Shown here: one piece after another, positions 15,788 to 25,557 of the stretch
Layout: every line of letters begins with the position of its first letter
How positions within the stretch are numbered: the first letter of the stretch is position 1
Assembly (NCBI RefSeq): GCF_010500835.1
Contig: NZ_JAAAMJ010000003.1
Coordinates: 1-64,000, forward strand
Length of the DNA: 64,000 nt
Source of the DNA: Aurantimonas aggregata
GTDB taxonomy: Bacteria; Pseudomonadota; Alphaproteobacteria; Rhizobiales; Rhizobiaceae
Direction of reading: 5' to 3'
Made by a program: the position numbers and the translations under genes
Notes under the pieces: generated by a model
The model's database searches: none
Told to the model about the DNA's origin: nothing
What the model saw: the letters and a program-made list of their open reading frames with translations, nothing else

Positions 15788-18202
15788 TCAGCCCCGCAGC
15801 GTGCCGCCGGTGGCCTTTTCGACCTGCGCGACGATGGTGCGCGAGACGGCGTCGAGGTCCTCCTCGGTGAGGGTGCGATCCGACGGATTCAGCGTCACCT
15901 CGATCGCGACGGATTTCTTGCCCTCGCCGAGCGCCGCGCCGGTGAAGACGTCGAAGACCCGCACCTCGCCGACCAGCTTCTTGTCGGCGCCCTCGGCGGC
16001 CCGCACAATCTTCAGGGCCGCGACCGCCTCGTCGACCACGAAGGCGAAGTCGCGGCGCACCGGCTGGAACGGCGACAGGATGAGGATCGGCTTGGTGCGC
16101 GTCGGCTTGGCCTTCGGCTCCGGAATGGCGTCGAGGAACACCTCGAAGCCGCAGGCCGGGCCGGCGACGTCGAGGCGCTTCAGCGTCTGCGGGTGCAGTT
16201 CGCCGAACTCCGCCAGCACGATCTTCGGGCCGAGCTTGATCCTCCCCGACCGGCCGGGATGGTACCAGGCGCTGGTCGGCGCCTCGATCATCAGCTTGTC
16301 GACCGGCGCGCCAGCGGCTTCCAGCGCGGCGATGGCGTCGGCCTTGGCGTCGAACACCGAGACCGGGCCGGCGCTGCCGTCCCAGGCGCGGCCGGCACCG
16401 GCCAGGCCCGCCGTGCCGCGGCGGATGCCGCCGGCAACGCGCTTCTGCCCGTCCGGCTGGTCGCTCAGATAGATGCCGGCGACCTCGAACAGCGCCGTGT
16501 CGCCGTGCCCACGGGCGGCATTGCGGCCGGCGGCCGCGATGAGGCCCGGCAGCAGCGAGGGCCGCATGTCGGACATGTCGGCGGCGATCGGGTTCTCCAG
16601 CTTCAGCGCCTCGCTGCCGCCGCCGAAGGCTTCGGCGTGGGCGGCCGGGATGAAGCTGTAGGAGACCGTCTCGACCATGCCGCGGGCGGCCAGCGCCCGG
16701 CGCGCGGCGCGGTCGCGGTTCTGCGGCAGCGTCAGGATGCGCCCGTTCACGGTCGCCGCCGCGGGCAGCGGCTGCGGGGCGACGCGGTCGACGCCGACGA
16801 GGCGCATCACCTCCTCGACGAGATCGGCCTTGCCGTCGATGTCCGGGCGCCAGCTCGGCGGCGTGACCTCGGCCGTATCCGTGGCCGGCCGAACCGCGAA
16901 GCCGAGGCGCTCGAGGATTTCGACCTGGCGGTCGGTCTCGACGCCAAGGCCGGTCAGGCGCTCGACCTCGGTGAAGGGCAGGGTGATCGACCGCGCGTGG
17001 AACGGCCGCTCGGCGACGACGAGGCGCTCCGACGGCGTGCCGCCGCAGAGCTCCAGCACCAGGGCGGTCGCCAGATCGAGACCGGGCTCCATGAAGGCCG
17101 GATCGACGCCGCGCTCGAAACGGTAGCGGGCGTCGGTGACAATGCCGAGCGCGCGGCCGGTGCGGGCGATGTCGAGCGGCTCCCACAGGGCCGATTCGAT
17201 CAGCACGTCGGTGGTCGTCTCGTCGCAGCCCGAATGCTCGCCGCCCATGATGCCGGCGATCGACTCGACGCCGTTATCGTCGGCGATGACGCACATGCCG
17301 TGGCTGAGCGTATAGGTCCGCCCGTCCAGCGCCAGCACCTCTTCGCCGGCCTTGGCGCCCCGCACGACGAGGTCGCCCGCGACCTTGGCGGCATCGAAGA
17401 CATGCAGCGGGCGGCCGCGGTCGAAGGTGACGTAATTGGTGATGTCGACGAGCGCGTTGATCGGGCGAAGGCCGATCGCCCGGAGCCGCTTCTGCATCCA
17501 GGCCGGCGACGCGCCATTGGCGACGCCCGAGACGCGGCGCAGGGCGAATCCGGTGCAGGTTGGGCTCTCGACGCGCACGGCGACGGGGCAGGCGCCCTCG
17601 CCTTCGATCCGGGCCGGAGCCTTCGTAAGGAGCGTGCCCATGCCGGAGGCAGCGAGGTCGCGTGCGATGCCTGCAACGCCGGTCGCGTCCGGCCGGTTCG
17701 GCGTCAGGTTGATCTCGATCACCGGGTCGGCGAGATCGGCATAGTCGGCGAAGCGGGTGCCGACCGGCGCGTCTTCCGGCAGGTCGATGATCCCCTCATG
17801 CGCGTCGGAAAGCTGCAACTCGCGCTCGGAGACCATCATGCCGTGCGATTCGACGCCCCGGATGCGGCCGACCGACAGCGTCGTGTCGATCCCCGGCACG
17901 TAGGTGCCCGGCAGCGCCAGCACGCCGACCAGGCCGGCGCGGGCGTTGGGGGCGCCGCAGACCACCTGCACCGGCTTGCCATCGTTGACCGAAGGCCCGG
18001 CGTTGACCGTCAGCACCCGCAGCTTGTCGGCGTCGGGATGCTTCTCCGCGGTCAGGACGCGCGCGATGTGGAACGGTGCGAACACGGCACGATCGTCGAC
18101 GGCTTCCACCTCGAGCCCGATCATCGTCAGGCGCTCGCAGATCTCGGCCAGCGTGGCGTCGGTGTCGAGATGGCTCTTCAGCCAGGAAAGCGTGAATTTC
18201 AT
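15788..18202 (-). CDS. pheT: Phenylalanyl-tRNA synthetase beta subunit
   Basis: An 804-residue subunit; ATG 18202 gives the standard opening [14 protein letters not shown]. It shows the tRNA-binding OB domain ([17 protein letters not shown] near residue 45-60), B3/B4 editing regions ([20 protein letters not shown] precedes them), the B5 helix-turn segment, and the C-terminal anticodon-binding domain (RDFAFVVDE). It works as an alpha2-beta2 enzyme with PheS. Unusually, pheT is separated from pheS by two unrelated genes, though all are on the same strand. Confidence 0.97.
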   Translation of the reverse strand: MKFTLSWLKSHLDTDATLAEICERLTMIGLEVEAVDDRAVFAPFHIARVLTAEKHPDADKLRVLTVNAGPSVNDGKPVQVVCGAPNARAGLVGVLALPGTYVPGIDTTLSVGRIRGVESHGMMVSERELQLSDAHEGIIDLPEDAPVGTRFADYADLADPVIEINLTPNRPDATGVAGIARDLAASGMGTLLTKAPARIEGEGACPVAVRVESPTCTGFALRRVSGVANGASPAWMQKRLRAIGLRPINALVDITNYVTFDRGRPLHVFDAAKVAGDLVVRGAKAGEEVLALDGRTYTLSHGMCVIADDNGVESIAGIMGGEHSGCDETTTDVLIESALWEPLDIARTGRALGIVTDARYRFERGVDPAFMEPGLDLATALVLELCGGTPSERLVVAERPFHARSITLPFTEVERLTGLGVETDRQVEILERLGFAVRPATDTAEVTPPSWRPDIDGKADLVEEVMRLVGVDRVAPQPLPAAATVNGRILTLPQNRDRAARRALAARGMVETVSYSFIPAAHAEAFGGGSEALKLENPIAADMSDMRPSLLPGLIAAAGRNAARGHGDTALFEVAGIYLSDQPDGQKRVAGGIRRGTAGLAGAGRAWDGSAGPVSVFDAKADAIAALEAAGAPVDKLMIEAPTSAWYHPGRSGRIKLGPKIVLAEFGELHPQTLKRLDVAGPACGFEVFLDAIPEPKAKPTRTKPILILSPFQPVRRDFAFVVDEAVAALKIVRAAEGADKKLVGEVRVFDVFTGAALGEGKKSVAIEVTLNPSDRTLTEEDLDAVSRTIVAQVEKATGGTLRG

Positions 18203-18355
18203 CGGGCTCGATCTTGTTGCGGCGGGCACGCCCTGCCGGCGGGGCGTGACGATCTCAAACTACGGCGATGCCGTGCGGGAAAGCGGGTCGGGTCGGCCGT
18301 TTCGTAGGCCGTGCCGGGCAGCCGCGTCAATCGCGGCGGCCGCCTCCCCGGCCGT

Positions 18356-18766
18356 TCAGGACGGCGGGCCATCCCGGCCGGCGACGTCCGCGGCGACCTT
18401 GCGCACCGTGCCGTTGGCGTGGACGAAGCGATAGGTGGACAGCGCGACGAGGGCGAAGACCGCGTAGAGGAACAGGATGGTTCCCCAGGAGAACACCGTA
18501 TCGAAGCCGAACTTCTCGATCACCGAAGGCAGGCCGACCCCGGTGAAGAACGAGGCGAGCGCCGCCGGCGTTGGCGGCATCGAGCGGTAGTAGAAGGCGA
18601 ACAGCCCGACGGTGACGAGCGCGACCAGCAGCCTTCCGAGCGAAGCCAGCATGGTGAAGGCGGCGTTCTCGGCAAACACGAAGCTGAGAAGGTCGACGAC
18701 CAGCGTGCCGATGACGGCACCGGCGACCACGGCGATGACTTCGATCACGAACTGGCGGGGCGACAT
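18356..18766 (-). CDS. Hypothetical four-helix membrane protein
   Basis: A 136-residue protein with four hydrophobic segments (about residues 8-28, 40-60, 70-90 and 97-115). ATG 18766 (MSPRQFVIEV) has GAGGAG six to seven bases upstream, which decides the start over an ATG five codons earlier. I do not recognise the family; it contains FAFYYRSMPPTPAALASFF. It lies between the GFA-domain gene (46 bases upstream) and pheT (153 bases downstream) on the same strand and may share their transcript. Confidence 0.7.
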   Translation of the reverse strand: MSPRQFVIEVIAVVAGAVIGTLVVDLLSFVFAENAAFTMLASLGRLLVALVTVGLFAFYYRSMPPTPAALASFFTGVGLPSVIEKFGFDTVFSWGTILFLYAVFALVALSTYRFVHANGTVRKVAADVAGRDGPPS

Positions 18767-18812
18767 GGCGGCTCTCCTCATCCCGATGCACGGGCGACTG
18801 TTTCAGGCCAGG

Positions 18813-19217
18813 CTAGTCAGGTCGCCTGACGCTGACACCTGGGAAGCTCGGCAATTCGTCGTTCAAATGCACGAACGGCAGGCGCTCCGATACGTACCCT
18901 TCGTGCGTCGGTGGATAGCGGCCCGGCTCGTCCATCGCCCCCAGAACGAAGAATATCTGGTCCGGCAGTTGCTCGTCCCGGTAGGCAATGGGCGTTCCGC
19001 ACGTCGCACAGAAGGACCGGCGTACCGATCCTTCACCGTAAAGTTGCTCATCGCTACCGCTAAACGTCACGTCACGCCGATAAAAGCCGACGAAGGCCAG
19101 CATCGGCGCACCCGACGCCCGACGACAGTCATCGCAATGGCAGATGCTCGCGAAGTGCGGATCGGCCGACGCGCTGAACCGGATCGCCCCGCAGCGGCAA
19201 CCGCCGGAATGCACCAT
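18813..19217 (-). CDS. GFA-domain (glutathione-dependent formaldehyde-activating-like) zinc protein
   Basis: A 134-residue protein with the zinc-binding cysteine pattern of the GFA family: CRCGAIRF near the start, CHCDDCRRASGAPM, and FCATCGTPIAYRD. Family members bind two zincs; only some act on S-hydroxymethylglutathione, so the true substrate is open. Its ATG overlaps the pheS stop by one base (TAATG), so it is translated right after PheS. It separates pheS from pheT. Confidence 0.88.
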   Translation of the reverse strand: MVHSGGCRCGAIRFSASADPHFASICHCDDCRRASGAPMLAFVGFYRRDVTFSGSDEQLYGEGSVRRSFCATCGTPIAYRDEQLPDQIFFVLGAMDEPGRYPPTHEGYVSERLPFVHLNDELPSFPGVSVRRPD

Positions 19218-20302
19218 TACGTCGACAGCCCCCCGAACAAGGTCGGCATGTCGAGCGGGCGGAAGCCGTAATGCTGCAGCCAGCGGATGTCGGCATCGAA
19301 GAAGGCGCGCAGGTCCGGCATGCCGTATTTCAGCATGGCGATGCGGTCGATGCCCATGCCCCAGGCAAAGCCCTGATACTCGTCCGGGTCGAGCCCGCCA
19401 TGGCGCAGCACGTTCGGATGCACCATGCCGCAGCCGAGGATCTCCATCCAGTCGCTTCCCTGGCCGAAGCGCACTTCGCCCGGGTTGGAGCGGTCGCACT
19501 GGATGTCGACTTCGAGCGAGGGCTCGGTGAACGGGAAGAAGGACGGCCGGAACCGCATGTTCAGCGACGGCACCTCGAAGAACGCCTTGCAGAACTCCTC
19601 CAGCACCCACTTCATGTTGGCGACGTTCGCAGTCTTGTCGACCACCAGCCCTTCGAGCTGGTGGAACATCGGCGAGTGCGTGGCGTCGGAATCCTGCCGG
19701 TAGGTCTTGCCGGGAATGACGATGCGGATCGGCGGCTTCTGCGCCTCCATGGTGCGGATCTGCACCGGCGAGGTATGGGTGCGCAGCACCTTCCGCTCGC
19801 CGCTGGCGTCCGCCTTCAGGAAGAACGTGTCGTGCATCTCGCGCGCCGGATGGCCTTCGGGAAAATTCAGCGCGGTGAAATTGTAGTAGTCGGTCTCGAT
19901 GTCCGGACCTTCGGCGATGGCGAAGCCCATGTCGGCGAAGATCGCGGTGATCTCGTCGATGACCTGACTGATCGGATGGATGCGGCCGCGGGCCGCTGGA
20001 CTCGGGCGGACCGGCAGCGACACGTCAACGGTCTCGGCCGCGAGCCGCGCGGCGATGGCGATGTCCGCCAGCGCCTCGCGCTTGCCGGCAATTCGTTCCG
20101 CGACCCGGTCCCGGAGGCCGTTCAGCACCGGGCCGGCCTCGCGCCGCTCGTCCGGGCTCATCCGGCCGAGGCCCTTCAGGAGCTCGGACAGTTCGCCCTT
20201 CTTGCCGAGCGCGGCGACGCGGACGGCTTCCAGCGCCGCCTCGTCCGGCGCGTCGGCGATTGCGGCGGTCAGCCTTGTTTCGAGTGCATTGATGTCGCTC
20301 AC
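19217..20302 (-). CDS. pheS: Phenylalanyl-tRNA synthetase alpha subunit
   Basis: A 361-residue catalytic subunit. The start is GTG at 20302 ([11 protein letters not shown]). An N-terminal coiled coil that contacts tRNA is followed by the class II core: motif 1 around [14 protein letters not shown], motif 2 TSPVQIRTM and [12 protein letters not shown] with the phenylalanine-pocket residues, and motif 3 [13 protein letters not shown]. It attaches Phe to tRNA-Phe together with PheT. It sits 136 bases downstream of rplT with a terminator between, so a separate promoter is likely. Confidence 0.97.
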   Translation of the reverse strand: MSDINALETRLTAAIADAPDEAALEAVRVAALGKKGELSELLKGLGRMSPDERREAGPVLNGLRDRVAERIAGKREALADIAIAARLAAETVDVSLPVRPSPAARGRIHPISQVIDEITAIFADMGFAIAEGPDIETDYYNFTALNFPEGHPAREMHDTFFLKADASGERKVLRTHTSPVQIRTMEAQKPPIRIVIPGKTYRQDSDATHSPMFHQLEGLVVDKTANVANMKWVLEEFCKAFFEVPSLNMRFRPSFFPFTEPSLEVDIQCDRSNPGEVRFGQGSDWMEILGCGMVHPNVLRHGGLDPDEYQGFAWGMGIDRIAMLKYGMPDLRAFFDADIRWLQHYGFRPLDMPTLFGGLST

Positions 20303-20382
20303 CCTGTCACTCCCTGCTCATGCTGTCGTCCGGCTGCGGCAAACCGCTCCGCCGGAGCGCCGTTGCCGGCGCCGAACACAGA

Positions 20383-20416
20383 AAGGCCCGCGCGGCGGTG
20401 TGCCGGCGCGGGCCTT
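20383..20416 (-). terminator. Intrinsic terminator downstream of rplT
   Basis: AAGGCCCGCGC (20383-20393) pairs with GCGCGGGCCTT (20406-20416), an 11-bp stem. On the minus strand it is followed by TTTCTGTG, a short U-rich tract. It lies 22 bases after the rplT stop. Confidence 0.8.
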
Positions 20417-20438
20417 CGAGATCAAGCGGCCGACAGTG

Positions 20439-20858
20439 TCAGGCCGCGCGCTTCTCGCCGACGGCGCGCTCGTAGGCGCCCTCGAACTCGGATTCCTTCA
20501 GATAGGCGAGAGCCGCCTTGGCCTGCTCGACCAGCACCGCGAACGCTTCCGGCTCGTGGATGGCGATGTCGGACATGACCTTGCGGTCGACCTCGATCCC
20601 GGCCTTGGCCAGACCGTCGATGAACCGGCCATAGGTCAGGCCATGCTCGCGGACGGCGGCGTTGATGCGCTGGATCCAGAGGGCGCGGAAATTCCGCTTC
20701 TTCACCCGGCGATCGCGCGTCGCATACTGCTTCGAGCGGTCGACGGCGGCCTTCGCCGCGCGGATGGTGTTCTTGCGACGGCCGTAGAAGCCCTTCGCCT
20801 GCTTCAGCACCTTCTTGTGCTTGGCGTGGGACGTTACGCCCCGTTTCACTCGTGCCAT
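20439..20858 (-). CDS. rplT: 50S ribosomal protein L20
   Basis: A 139-residue basic protein opening [19 protein letters not shown], with [13 protein letters not shown] and the conserved [18 protein letters not shown]. It binds 23S rRNA early in 50S assembly and in many bacteria also represses its own operon. The C-terminus ([11 protein letters not shown]) is a little longer than the 118-residue E. coli protein, as in other alphaproteobacteria. It follows rpmI by 37 bases. Confidence 0.98.
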   Translation of the reverse strand: MARVKRGVTSHAKHKKVLKQAKGFYGRRKNTIRAAKAAVDRSKQYATRDRRVKKRNFRALWIQRINAAVREHGLTYGRFIDGLAKAGIEVDRKVMSDIAIHEPEAFAVLVEQAKAALAYLKESEFEGAYERAVGEKRAA

Positions 20859-20895
20859 GATATCGCTCCTGAAATTCGCTCGTTACCCACGCCGC

Positions 20896-21096
20896 TCAGC
20901 GGTTGTAGGGCATGTAGATCTTGACGATCCGCTCGTCGGGTTTCGACAGGATCTTCGTGCCGCGTGCGTCGCGAATGAAGTCTCTGGAACGCTTGATCAT
21001 GCCGTGGCGCTTGCCGGCAAAGCCTGCCTTGACAAGGCCGCTGGCCGTCATCCGGAAGCGCTTCTTGGCGCTCGCCTTGGTCTTCATCTTGGGCAT
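20896..21096 (-). CDS. rpmI: 50S ribosomal protein L35
   Basis: A 66-residue basic protein ([20 protein letters not shown]..., KRHGMIKRS) of standard L35 length; ATG 21096 is preferred over the longer upstream frame, which has no L35 similarity. It is the first gene of the rpmI-rplT pair. The usual infC partner is 1.5 kb away, separated by an oppositely oriented gene. Confidence 0.96.
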   Translation of the reverse strand: MPKMKTKASAKKRFRMTASGLVKAGFAGKRHGMIKRSRDFIRDARGTKILSKPDERIVKIYMPYNR

Positions 21097-21434
21097 TTTG
21101 CTCTCCATCGTGTGGGGATCGCGACCATGTCGGGCTGCCCTGGGGCCAGCCCGGCTCGTTCCGTCATACAGTCGGAAGGGTCGCGAAAGCATTATGAACC
21201 GCCACGGCATGCCCTGCCGGCCAGTTCTGTTTCGACGGTGCGCTTATAGGCGGGACGCCGCCCCGGCGCAAGGCCCTGCCAGGTGTGCCTCCAGGCCGGC
21301 GATACAAGTATCCGTCACCGATCGGCTTCACCCGTTCTTGCGTCGACAAATATTGTCGAGATTCCGGCTCACCGTAGCTTGCCACGAACGGTCTCAAGTG
21401 AGATCATGTCGTCAGGGCATAGGAATGATAAGCA
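21097..21434. other. 338-base gap upstream of rpmI
   Basis: This stretch lies between the divergent starts of rpmI (minus) and the LuxR-like gene (plus). It should hold the rpmI-rplT promoter and leader. No recognisable RNA element or hairpin with clear pairing was found. Right of about 21300 the AT content rises (ACAAATATTGTCGAG, ATGATAAGCAATGG), which fits a promoter for the plus-strand gene. Confidence 0.4.
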
Positions 21435-22409
21435 ATGGTGCTCATTAATTTTCCTGGCCGCCTCGATTATGTTCGAGAGCGCGTCGTTCTTGCATCCATC
21501 CTTCCGTCATCATGGCCGCTAGTGCTGCGTTGCATCGAAGAATTCTTCCCGCAGGCGTCCGCAAGGGTCGAGCGGATGCCCGTGCATCAATCCGCGAAGG
21601 CGGCGCCGATGCTGCTGGCCGGCAGGCGGCGCGTGGAAAGCTGCTCGTTGACCCAGGACGCGCGCGTTCCTCTTGAAGATGGCGACCGGCTCGTCGCCGG
21701 CGCGGTGGTCAGGCTGGATTCGACAGGCCCGCTGCGACCCCTGTCAGCGGCGGACGGCGCCGGGCTGGTCATGGCGGTCGAGGCGGATGAGGCCGTTCTG
21801 CTCGCCGTGCACTTCCCGGAGCGGCTCGGCCAGCAGTACTACGCGGCGATCGCGACGCTGCTGCGCCGCCTTAGCGACGATCTCATCCTCAGCTATCGCG
21901 TGACGCGGACCTTGGCCCAAGGGGGTCGCGTCGACCGTGTCGTTCTCGAGGCCGGCTGGGACCGGCTGATGGCGGGGGTGGTGCTGCTGTCGTCGCGCCT
22001 GCGTGTTAGGGCCGCGAACATAGCGACCGACGATCTGCTGGCCGACCGCCGCTTCTTCCTGCCGCCGGTGGCCGGCGTGCTGCGACCGGCGGTCAGGTCC
22101 GATGCCGATCGGCTTCTTGATGCTGCGGAACGCGTCCTGCGGAGCGGCAGCGAGGGGGAGAGCCTGAGCTTCGCGGCGCTTCGCGGTCCGCGGCGCCTGC
22201 TGGTGCGCCTCCACCGGCTGGACCAGACCTCACCGTTCGGCGGATTGGCCGCGGCCGTGCGGCGCGAGGACCACCGGTTGATCGCCATCATCGAGCCGGA
22301 GCAGTCCGGCGGGACGGCGCAGACGAGCCCGCTCGCATCCCCTCTCGCCTCCCTGACATCGGGGACGGAGGCCAGCGACCCCCTGCAGACGAGCCTCTGC
22401 CGCGCTTGA
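21435..22409 (+). CDS. LuxR-type regulator-like protein lacking the C-terminal HTH domain
   Basis: A 324-residue protein; the start is uncertain, as several in-frame ATGs occur early. The middle and C-terminal parts (GWDRLMAGVVLLSSRLRVRA, then a RRFFLPPVAGVLRPA stretch, a long Ser/Glu segment and FGGLAAAVRREDHRLIAIIE) follow the layout of the sensory half of rhizobial LuxR-family regulators, where the comparable segment runs up to a FVSDPE-like strand and then a GerE/LuxR helix-turn-helix. Here the chain ends instead in a low-complexity Ser/Thr/Pro tail. It may be a regulator that lost DNA binding or a stand-alone sensor. The resemblance is recalled from family style and is moderate only. Confidence 0.6.
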   Translation: MVLINFPGRLDYVRERVVLASILPSSWPLVLRCIEEFFPQASARVERMPVHQSAKAAPMLLAGRRRVESCSLTQDARVPLEDGDRLVAGAVVRLDSTGPLRPLSAADGAGLVMAVEADEAVLLAVHFPERLGQQYYAAIATLLRRLSDDLILSYRVTRTLAQGGRVDRVVLEAGWDRLMAGVVLLSSRLRVRAANIATDDLLADRRFFLPPVAGVLRPAVRSDADRLLDAAERVLRSGSEGESLSFAALRGPRRLLVRLHRLDQTSPFGGLAAAVRREDHRLIAIIEPEQSGGTAQTSPLASPLASLTSGTEASDPLQTSLCRA

Positions 22410-22575
22410 GCGGCAGGCTCGGCAGCGTCGCCGAAAAGAAACGACCGGTTGCCGTCGATCCTGGGCACCGATTGGGCAGAGGCATATCTTGGAAGATGTC
22501 AGCCGGCCCGGATGCCTGCGCCGGGCCGGCGCCAAGGCGGAACGCGGCGTCTCCCGAAGGATCGCCGCGCCAGCA

Positions 22576-23115
22576 TCATCCGCGCGGGGCGAGGACCATC
22601 ATCATCTGCCGGCCTTCGAGTTTCGGCTCGGCCTCGACCTTGGAAATTTCCGCCGTCTCCTCGCGGACCCGGTTGAGCAGTCGCATGCCGAGTTCCTGAT
22701 GCGCCATCTCGCGACCACGGAAACGCAGCGTCACCTTGACCTTGTCGCCATCGTCGAAGAACCGGCGAACCGCCTTCATCTTGGTCTCGTAATCATGCGC
22801 GTCGATATTCGGACGCATCTTGATTTCCTTGACCTCGATGGTCTTCTGGCGCTTGCGCGCCTCGGCCGACTTCTTCTGGTTCTCGTATTTCAGCTTGCCG
22901 AGATCGAGGATCTTGCAGACGGGCGGGTTGGCGGTCGGCACGATCTCCACGAGATCGAGACCAGCCTCCTCTGCCATCGACAGGGCTTCCTGAGTCGCGA
23001 TCTGACCGAGGTTCACGCCCTCGATGTCGATCAGCTGAATCATCGGAACGCGAATCTCCTTGTTGGAGCGCGGTCCTTCCTTTTGGGTCGGTGGGGCACG
23101 AAATGGTCTGCGAAT
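22576..23115 (-). CDS. infC: Translation initiation factor IF-3, starting at ATT
   Basis: A 179-residue protein. The alphaproteobacterial IF-3 N-terminus (M/I-RRPF...[16 protein letters not shown]) begins at an ATT codon (23115-23113) with GGAG nine bases upstream. The first ATG in the frame is either 30 codons further upstream, in sequence unlike IF-3, or 31 codons inside. An AUU start is the classic autoregulatory feature of infC. The two domains are clear: N-terminal ([11 protein letters not shown] ... [10 protein letters not shown]) and C-terminal ([15 protein letters not shown], then [16 protein letters not shown]). It binds 30S and checks start codons. Confidence 0.93.
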   Translation of the reverse strand: MRRPFRAPPTQKEGPRSNKEIRVPMIQLIDIEGVNLGQIATQEALSMAEEAGLDLVEIVPTANPPVCKILDLGKLKYENQKKSAEARKRQKTIEVKEIKMRPNIDAHDYETKMKAVRRFFDDGDKVKVTLRFRGREMAHQELGMRLLNRVREETAEISKVEAEPKLEGRQMMMVLAPRG

Positions 23116-23424
23116 GGTCGTTGACTCCGGTTGTTGACGACGCTTGGCGGGTGGAAAACACGCAAGGGCCACCGGCTCCGCAAGGGAGCACAAGGCGGCC
23201 GACAAGGAGCGGTGCCTCCACGCGAGGAACTTCTATAGCATCGGCAGAGCCGTTTGGCACGCCGCGCCGCCATAAAATGTGGCCGGGACGGCCCTCCGAC
23301 AAGGGTCGGCCTGCAATCGGCGATCGATTCGTCCCGCCCCGCGACGTCGCCGGCTGGTCACCCGAAGGGCTATCGGTCCGCGGCTTGGACGGCTAAACGC
23401 GTTCCTTCACCTTGGAGCACGCCC
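23116..23424. other. 309-base intergenic region between infC and the hydrolase gene
   Basis: Divergent promoters for infC (minus) and the alpha/beta hydrolase (plus) must lie here. No gene or clear structured RNA is visible. The sequence around 23225-23245 (AACTTCTATAGCATCGG) is the most AT-rich part and could contain a -10 element. Confidence 0.4.
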
Positions 23425-24234
23425 ATGGACATCGCGCCCGAACGCGCCGGCTCGGTCATCGCCGGATCTGGAGAAGACGCCCGCCGGATCGCCTATGAGC
23501 GCCGCGACGGCGAGGGCCCGGCCCTCGTCTGGCTCGGCGGCTTCCGCTCCGACATGCGCGGCACCAAGGCAGAGCACCTGTCGCAACTGGCCGGCGCGAA
23601 CGGGCTCGCCTTCTGCCGCTTCGACTATTCCGGCCACGGCGAATCCGGCGGCCGTTTCGAGGACGGCACGATCAGCCGGTGGGTCGAGGACGCCGCCGCC
23701 GTCATCGCCGCGGCCGTCGACAGACCGGCGATCCTTGTCGGCTCGTCGATGGGTGCCTGGATTGCCCTGCGGCTCGTCCAGCATGCGCGCGCCGCGCGCG
23801 GCGGCGTGCCGATCGTCGGCCTGCTGCTGCTGGCGCCGGCGCCCGACTTCACGCAACGGCTGATGGAGCCGAAGCTGACCGACGCCCAACGCCGGGAACT
23901 TGCCGAAAACGGCTTCCTCGCCGAGCCCTCGGCCTATTCCGACGAGCCGACGATCTACACGAAGGCGCTGTTCGAGGACGGCGCGGCGAACCTTGTCATG
24001 GACGGGCCGATCGACACCGGCTGCCCGGTAACGATCATCCAGGGCATGGCCGACCCCGACGTTCCCTTCGAGCACGCCCTCGCGCTGGTCAGCCACCTTC
24101 CCTCGGACGGCGTCGTGGTCACGCTTGTGCGCGACGGCGACCACCGGCTGTCGCGCCCGCGCGACCTGCAACTGATCGAACGGGCCGCGCTGGACCTTGT
24201 CGCTTCCGCCCGCGAAGCTGGATCAACAATATAG
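23425..24234 (+). CDS. Alpha/beta hydrolase
   Basis: A 269-residue protein from ATG 23425 (MDIAPERAGSV); a GGAG element about ten bases upstream supports it over the longer frame. The nucleophile elbow GSSMGAW holds the serine, ADPDVPF likely provides the aspartate, and DGDHRLSRP the histidine. The RFDYSGHGES motif before the elbow is typical of this rhizobial family, close to ABHD10/thioesterase-like hydrolases. The substrate is unknown. It is divergent from infC. Confidence 0.87.
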   Translation: MDIAPERAGSVIAGSGEDARRIAYERRDGEGPALVWLGGFRSDMRGTKAEHLSQLAGANGLAFCRFDYSGHGESGGRFEDGTISRWVEDAAAVIAAAVDRPAILVGSSMGAWIALRLVQHARAARGGVPIVGLLLLAPAPDFTQRLMEPKLTDAQRRELAENGFLAEPSAYSDEPTIYTKALFEDGAANLVMDGPIDTGCPVTIIQGMADPDVPFEHALALVSHLPSDGVVVTLVRDGDHRLSRPRDLQLIERAALDLVASAREAGSTI

Positions 24235-24508
24235 TTCCCAGCGTCTACACGGAATTTGGCGATTGTGATCAAATTGTCACCTGCGCCGATGACGTGCCTC
24301 AGAACCGTGCAGTTTCCATATGTTAGGCGGCTGACGACCGGTCTGCCGCCCGTCTCGGACGAGCGCGGCGAAGGGTTTTCCACCTACAAGCTTGCTTGAA
24401 CCTGCCCTCTGTCACCCGAGCGACGCACCGGGTGCGTTGACAGGTTTGTGCGTTGCACCGAACATCCTTCGATCAGGTCAGAAATCGTTCGCTTCTTTGG
24501 GGGTGCGA

Positions 24509-25123
24509 ATGTCAAGACTTCGCGCATTCGGCGCCACGCTATCGCTTTGCCTCACGCTGATTGCGGGCCCCGCAGCAGCCGATGCCACGGCAAAGTACAT
24601 GACAGTGGGTCAGAGAACGACGCAGCCGATCGGCCATCATCTGTTCTGCCTCGAGAACAAGGATGAGTGTCGCCCTGGCGAACCGCGCGGCCTGGTGGCG
24701 CCGCTCAAGCTGGATCGCGAGCTGATCCTTGCCGTGGCCGAGGTCAACACGCGGATCAATGCGCGGATCGAACCGCGCTCTGATCAGGATCTCTACGGCA
24801 CGGAAGAACGCTGGACCTATCCGGCCGATGCCGGAGACTGCGAGGATTATGCCCTCCTCAAGCGGCGCACGCTCCACGCGATGGGCATCGACCTCGCCAA
24901 TCTCCTTCTCACCGTGGTGCGCAAGGGCAACGGTGAGGGGCATGCGGTCCTCACGCTGCACACCGACCGCGGCGACTTCATCCTCGACAACCTCAACTGG
25001 CGGGTGGAGGCCTGGAGCGATACGCCGTACAAATTCGTGAAGCGCCAGAGCAAGACCGATCCCGGCAGATGGCTCGACATCGACGTCGCCTCGGACGTGG
25101 TCGTGGGCGCCGTCGCACGGTAG
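24509..25123 (+). CDS. Bacterial transglutaminase-like cysteine peptidase (BTLCP family)
   Basis: A 204-residue secreted protein: the signal peptide (FGATLSLCLTLIAGPAAA) is followed by the mature domain. The catalytic triad motifs are visible: GDCEDYALLKR (Cys), GEGHAVLTL (His) and FILDNLN (Asp). The PxxxxxFCLENKDEC-like region with paired cysteines is typical. In proteobacteria, relatives (LapG) cleave surface adhesins, but LapG normally sits with LapD, which is absent here. ATG 24509 has GGGGG at a suitable spacing. Confidence 0.88.
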   Translation: MSRLRAFGATLSLCLTLIAGPAAADATAKYMTVGQRTTQPIGHHLFCLENKDECRPGEPRGLVAPLKLDRELILAVAEVNTRINARIEPRSDQDLYGTEERWTYPADAGDCEDYALLKRRTLHAMGIDLANLLLTVVRKGNGEGHAVLTLHTDRGDFILDNLNWRVEAWSDTPYKFVKRQSKTDPGRWLDIDVASDVVVGAVAR

Positions 25124-25280
25124 GACGGGGGCGTCGGTGTCCGTCCGGGCCGGAACGCCTGTGGGGCAACAGCAGCCGGGCCGGTTTCAGCTGCCGGATT
25201 CGCAGCCTATTTTCCGGAAATATGGCCGATCGTTTAAACCACTTGATAGTCGGCGCGGTAGGACCCGTTACGGTGGGGAC

Positions 25281-25502
25281 ATGACTTGTCTATCACCGCA
25301 AGGACCTCCACCCGTGTCCCATGATGACGACAGGCAACTCGCCGGCGAGATAGAGGAGGCGCTTCGCGCCCTCGGCATCGCCAATCCCCGCTTCAACGAC
25401 GACCGCAGGGTCGAACCTTTCGTCCGCGAGCTTCGCGGGGGAGAGATGAAGTCGGCCGGCGCGAGCGGCTCGGGGCAGCAGGACATCGACTCCGAAATCT
25501 GA
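25281..25502 (+). CDS. Small hypothetical acidic protein
   Basis: A 73-residue frame from ATG 25281, with GGTGGGGAC directly upstream as a possible ribosome binding site. The residues include DDDRQLAGEIEEALRALG, NPRFNDDRRVEPFVRELRGG and an acidic end. No family is recognised. The helix-forming middle and codon use look gene-like, but the frame could be chance in a high-GC genome. It is convergent with yacG. Confidence 0.45.
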   Translation: MTCLSPQGPPPVSHDDDRQLAGEIEEALRALGIANPRFNDDRRVEPFVRELRGGEMKSAGASGSGQQDIDSEI

Positions 25503-25557
25503 GCCCGGTCTTCGTCACCGTCGGGGGTACAGAACGTCCGGCCGCACGTCCTGGAAC

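Noticed and set aside
15503-18307. Very long open frame (934 codons) on the plus strand
   Set aside because: It runs antisense to pheT. The product is Arg/Asp/Gly-rich without any domain, and the pheT reading is unmistakable; this is the usual high-GC antisense artefact.
25504-25557. tRNA expected after yacG in some alphaproteobacteria
   Set aside because: The sequence downstream of yacG does not fold as a tRNA and lacks the conserved T-loop.
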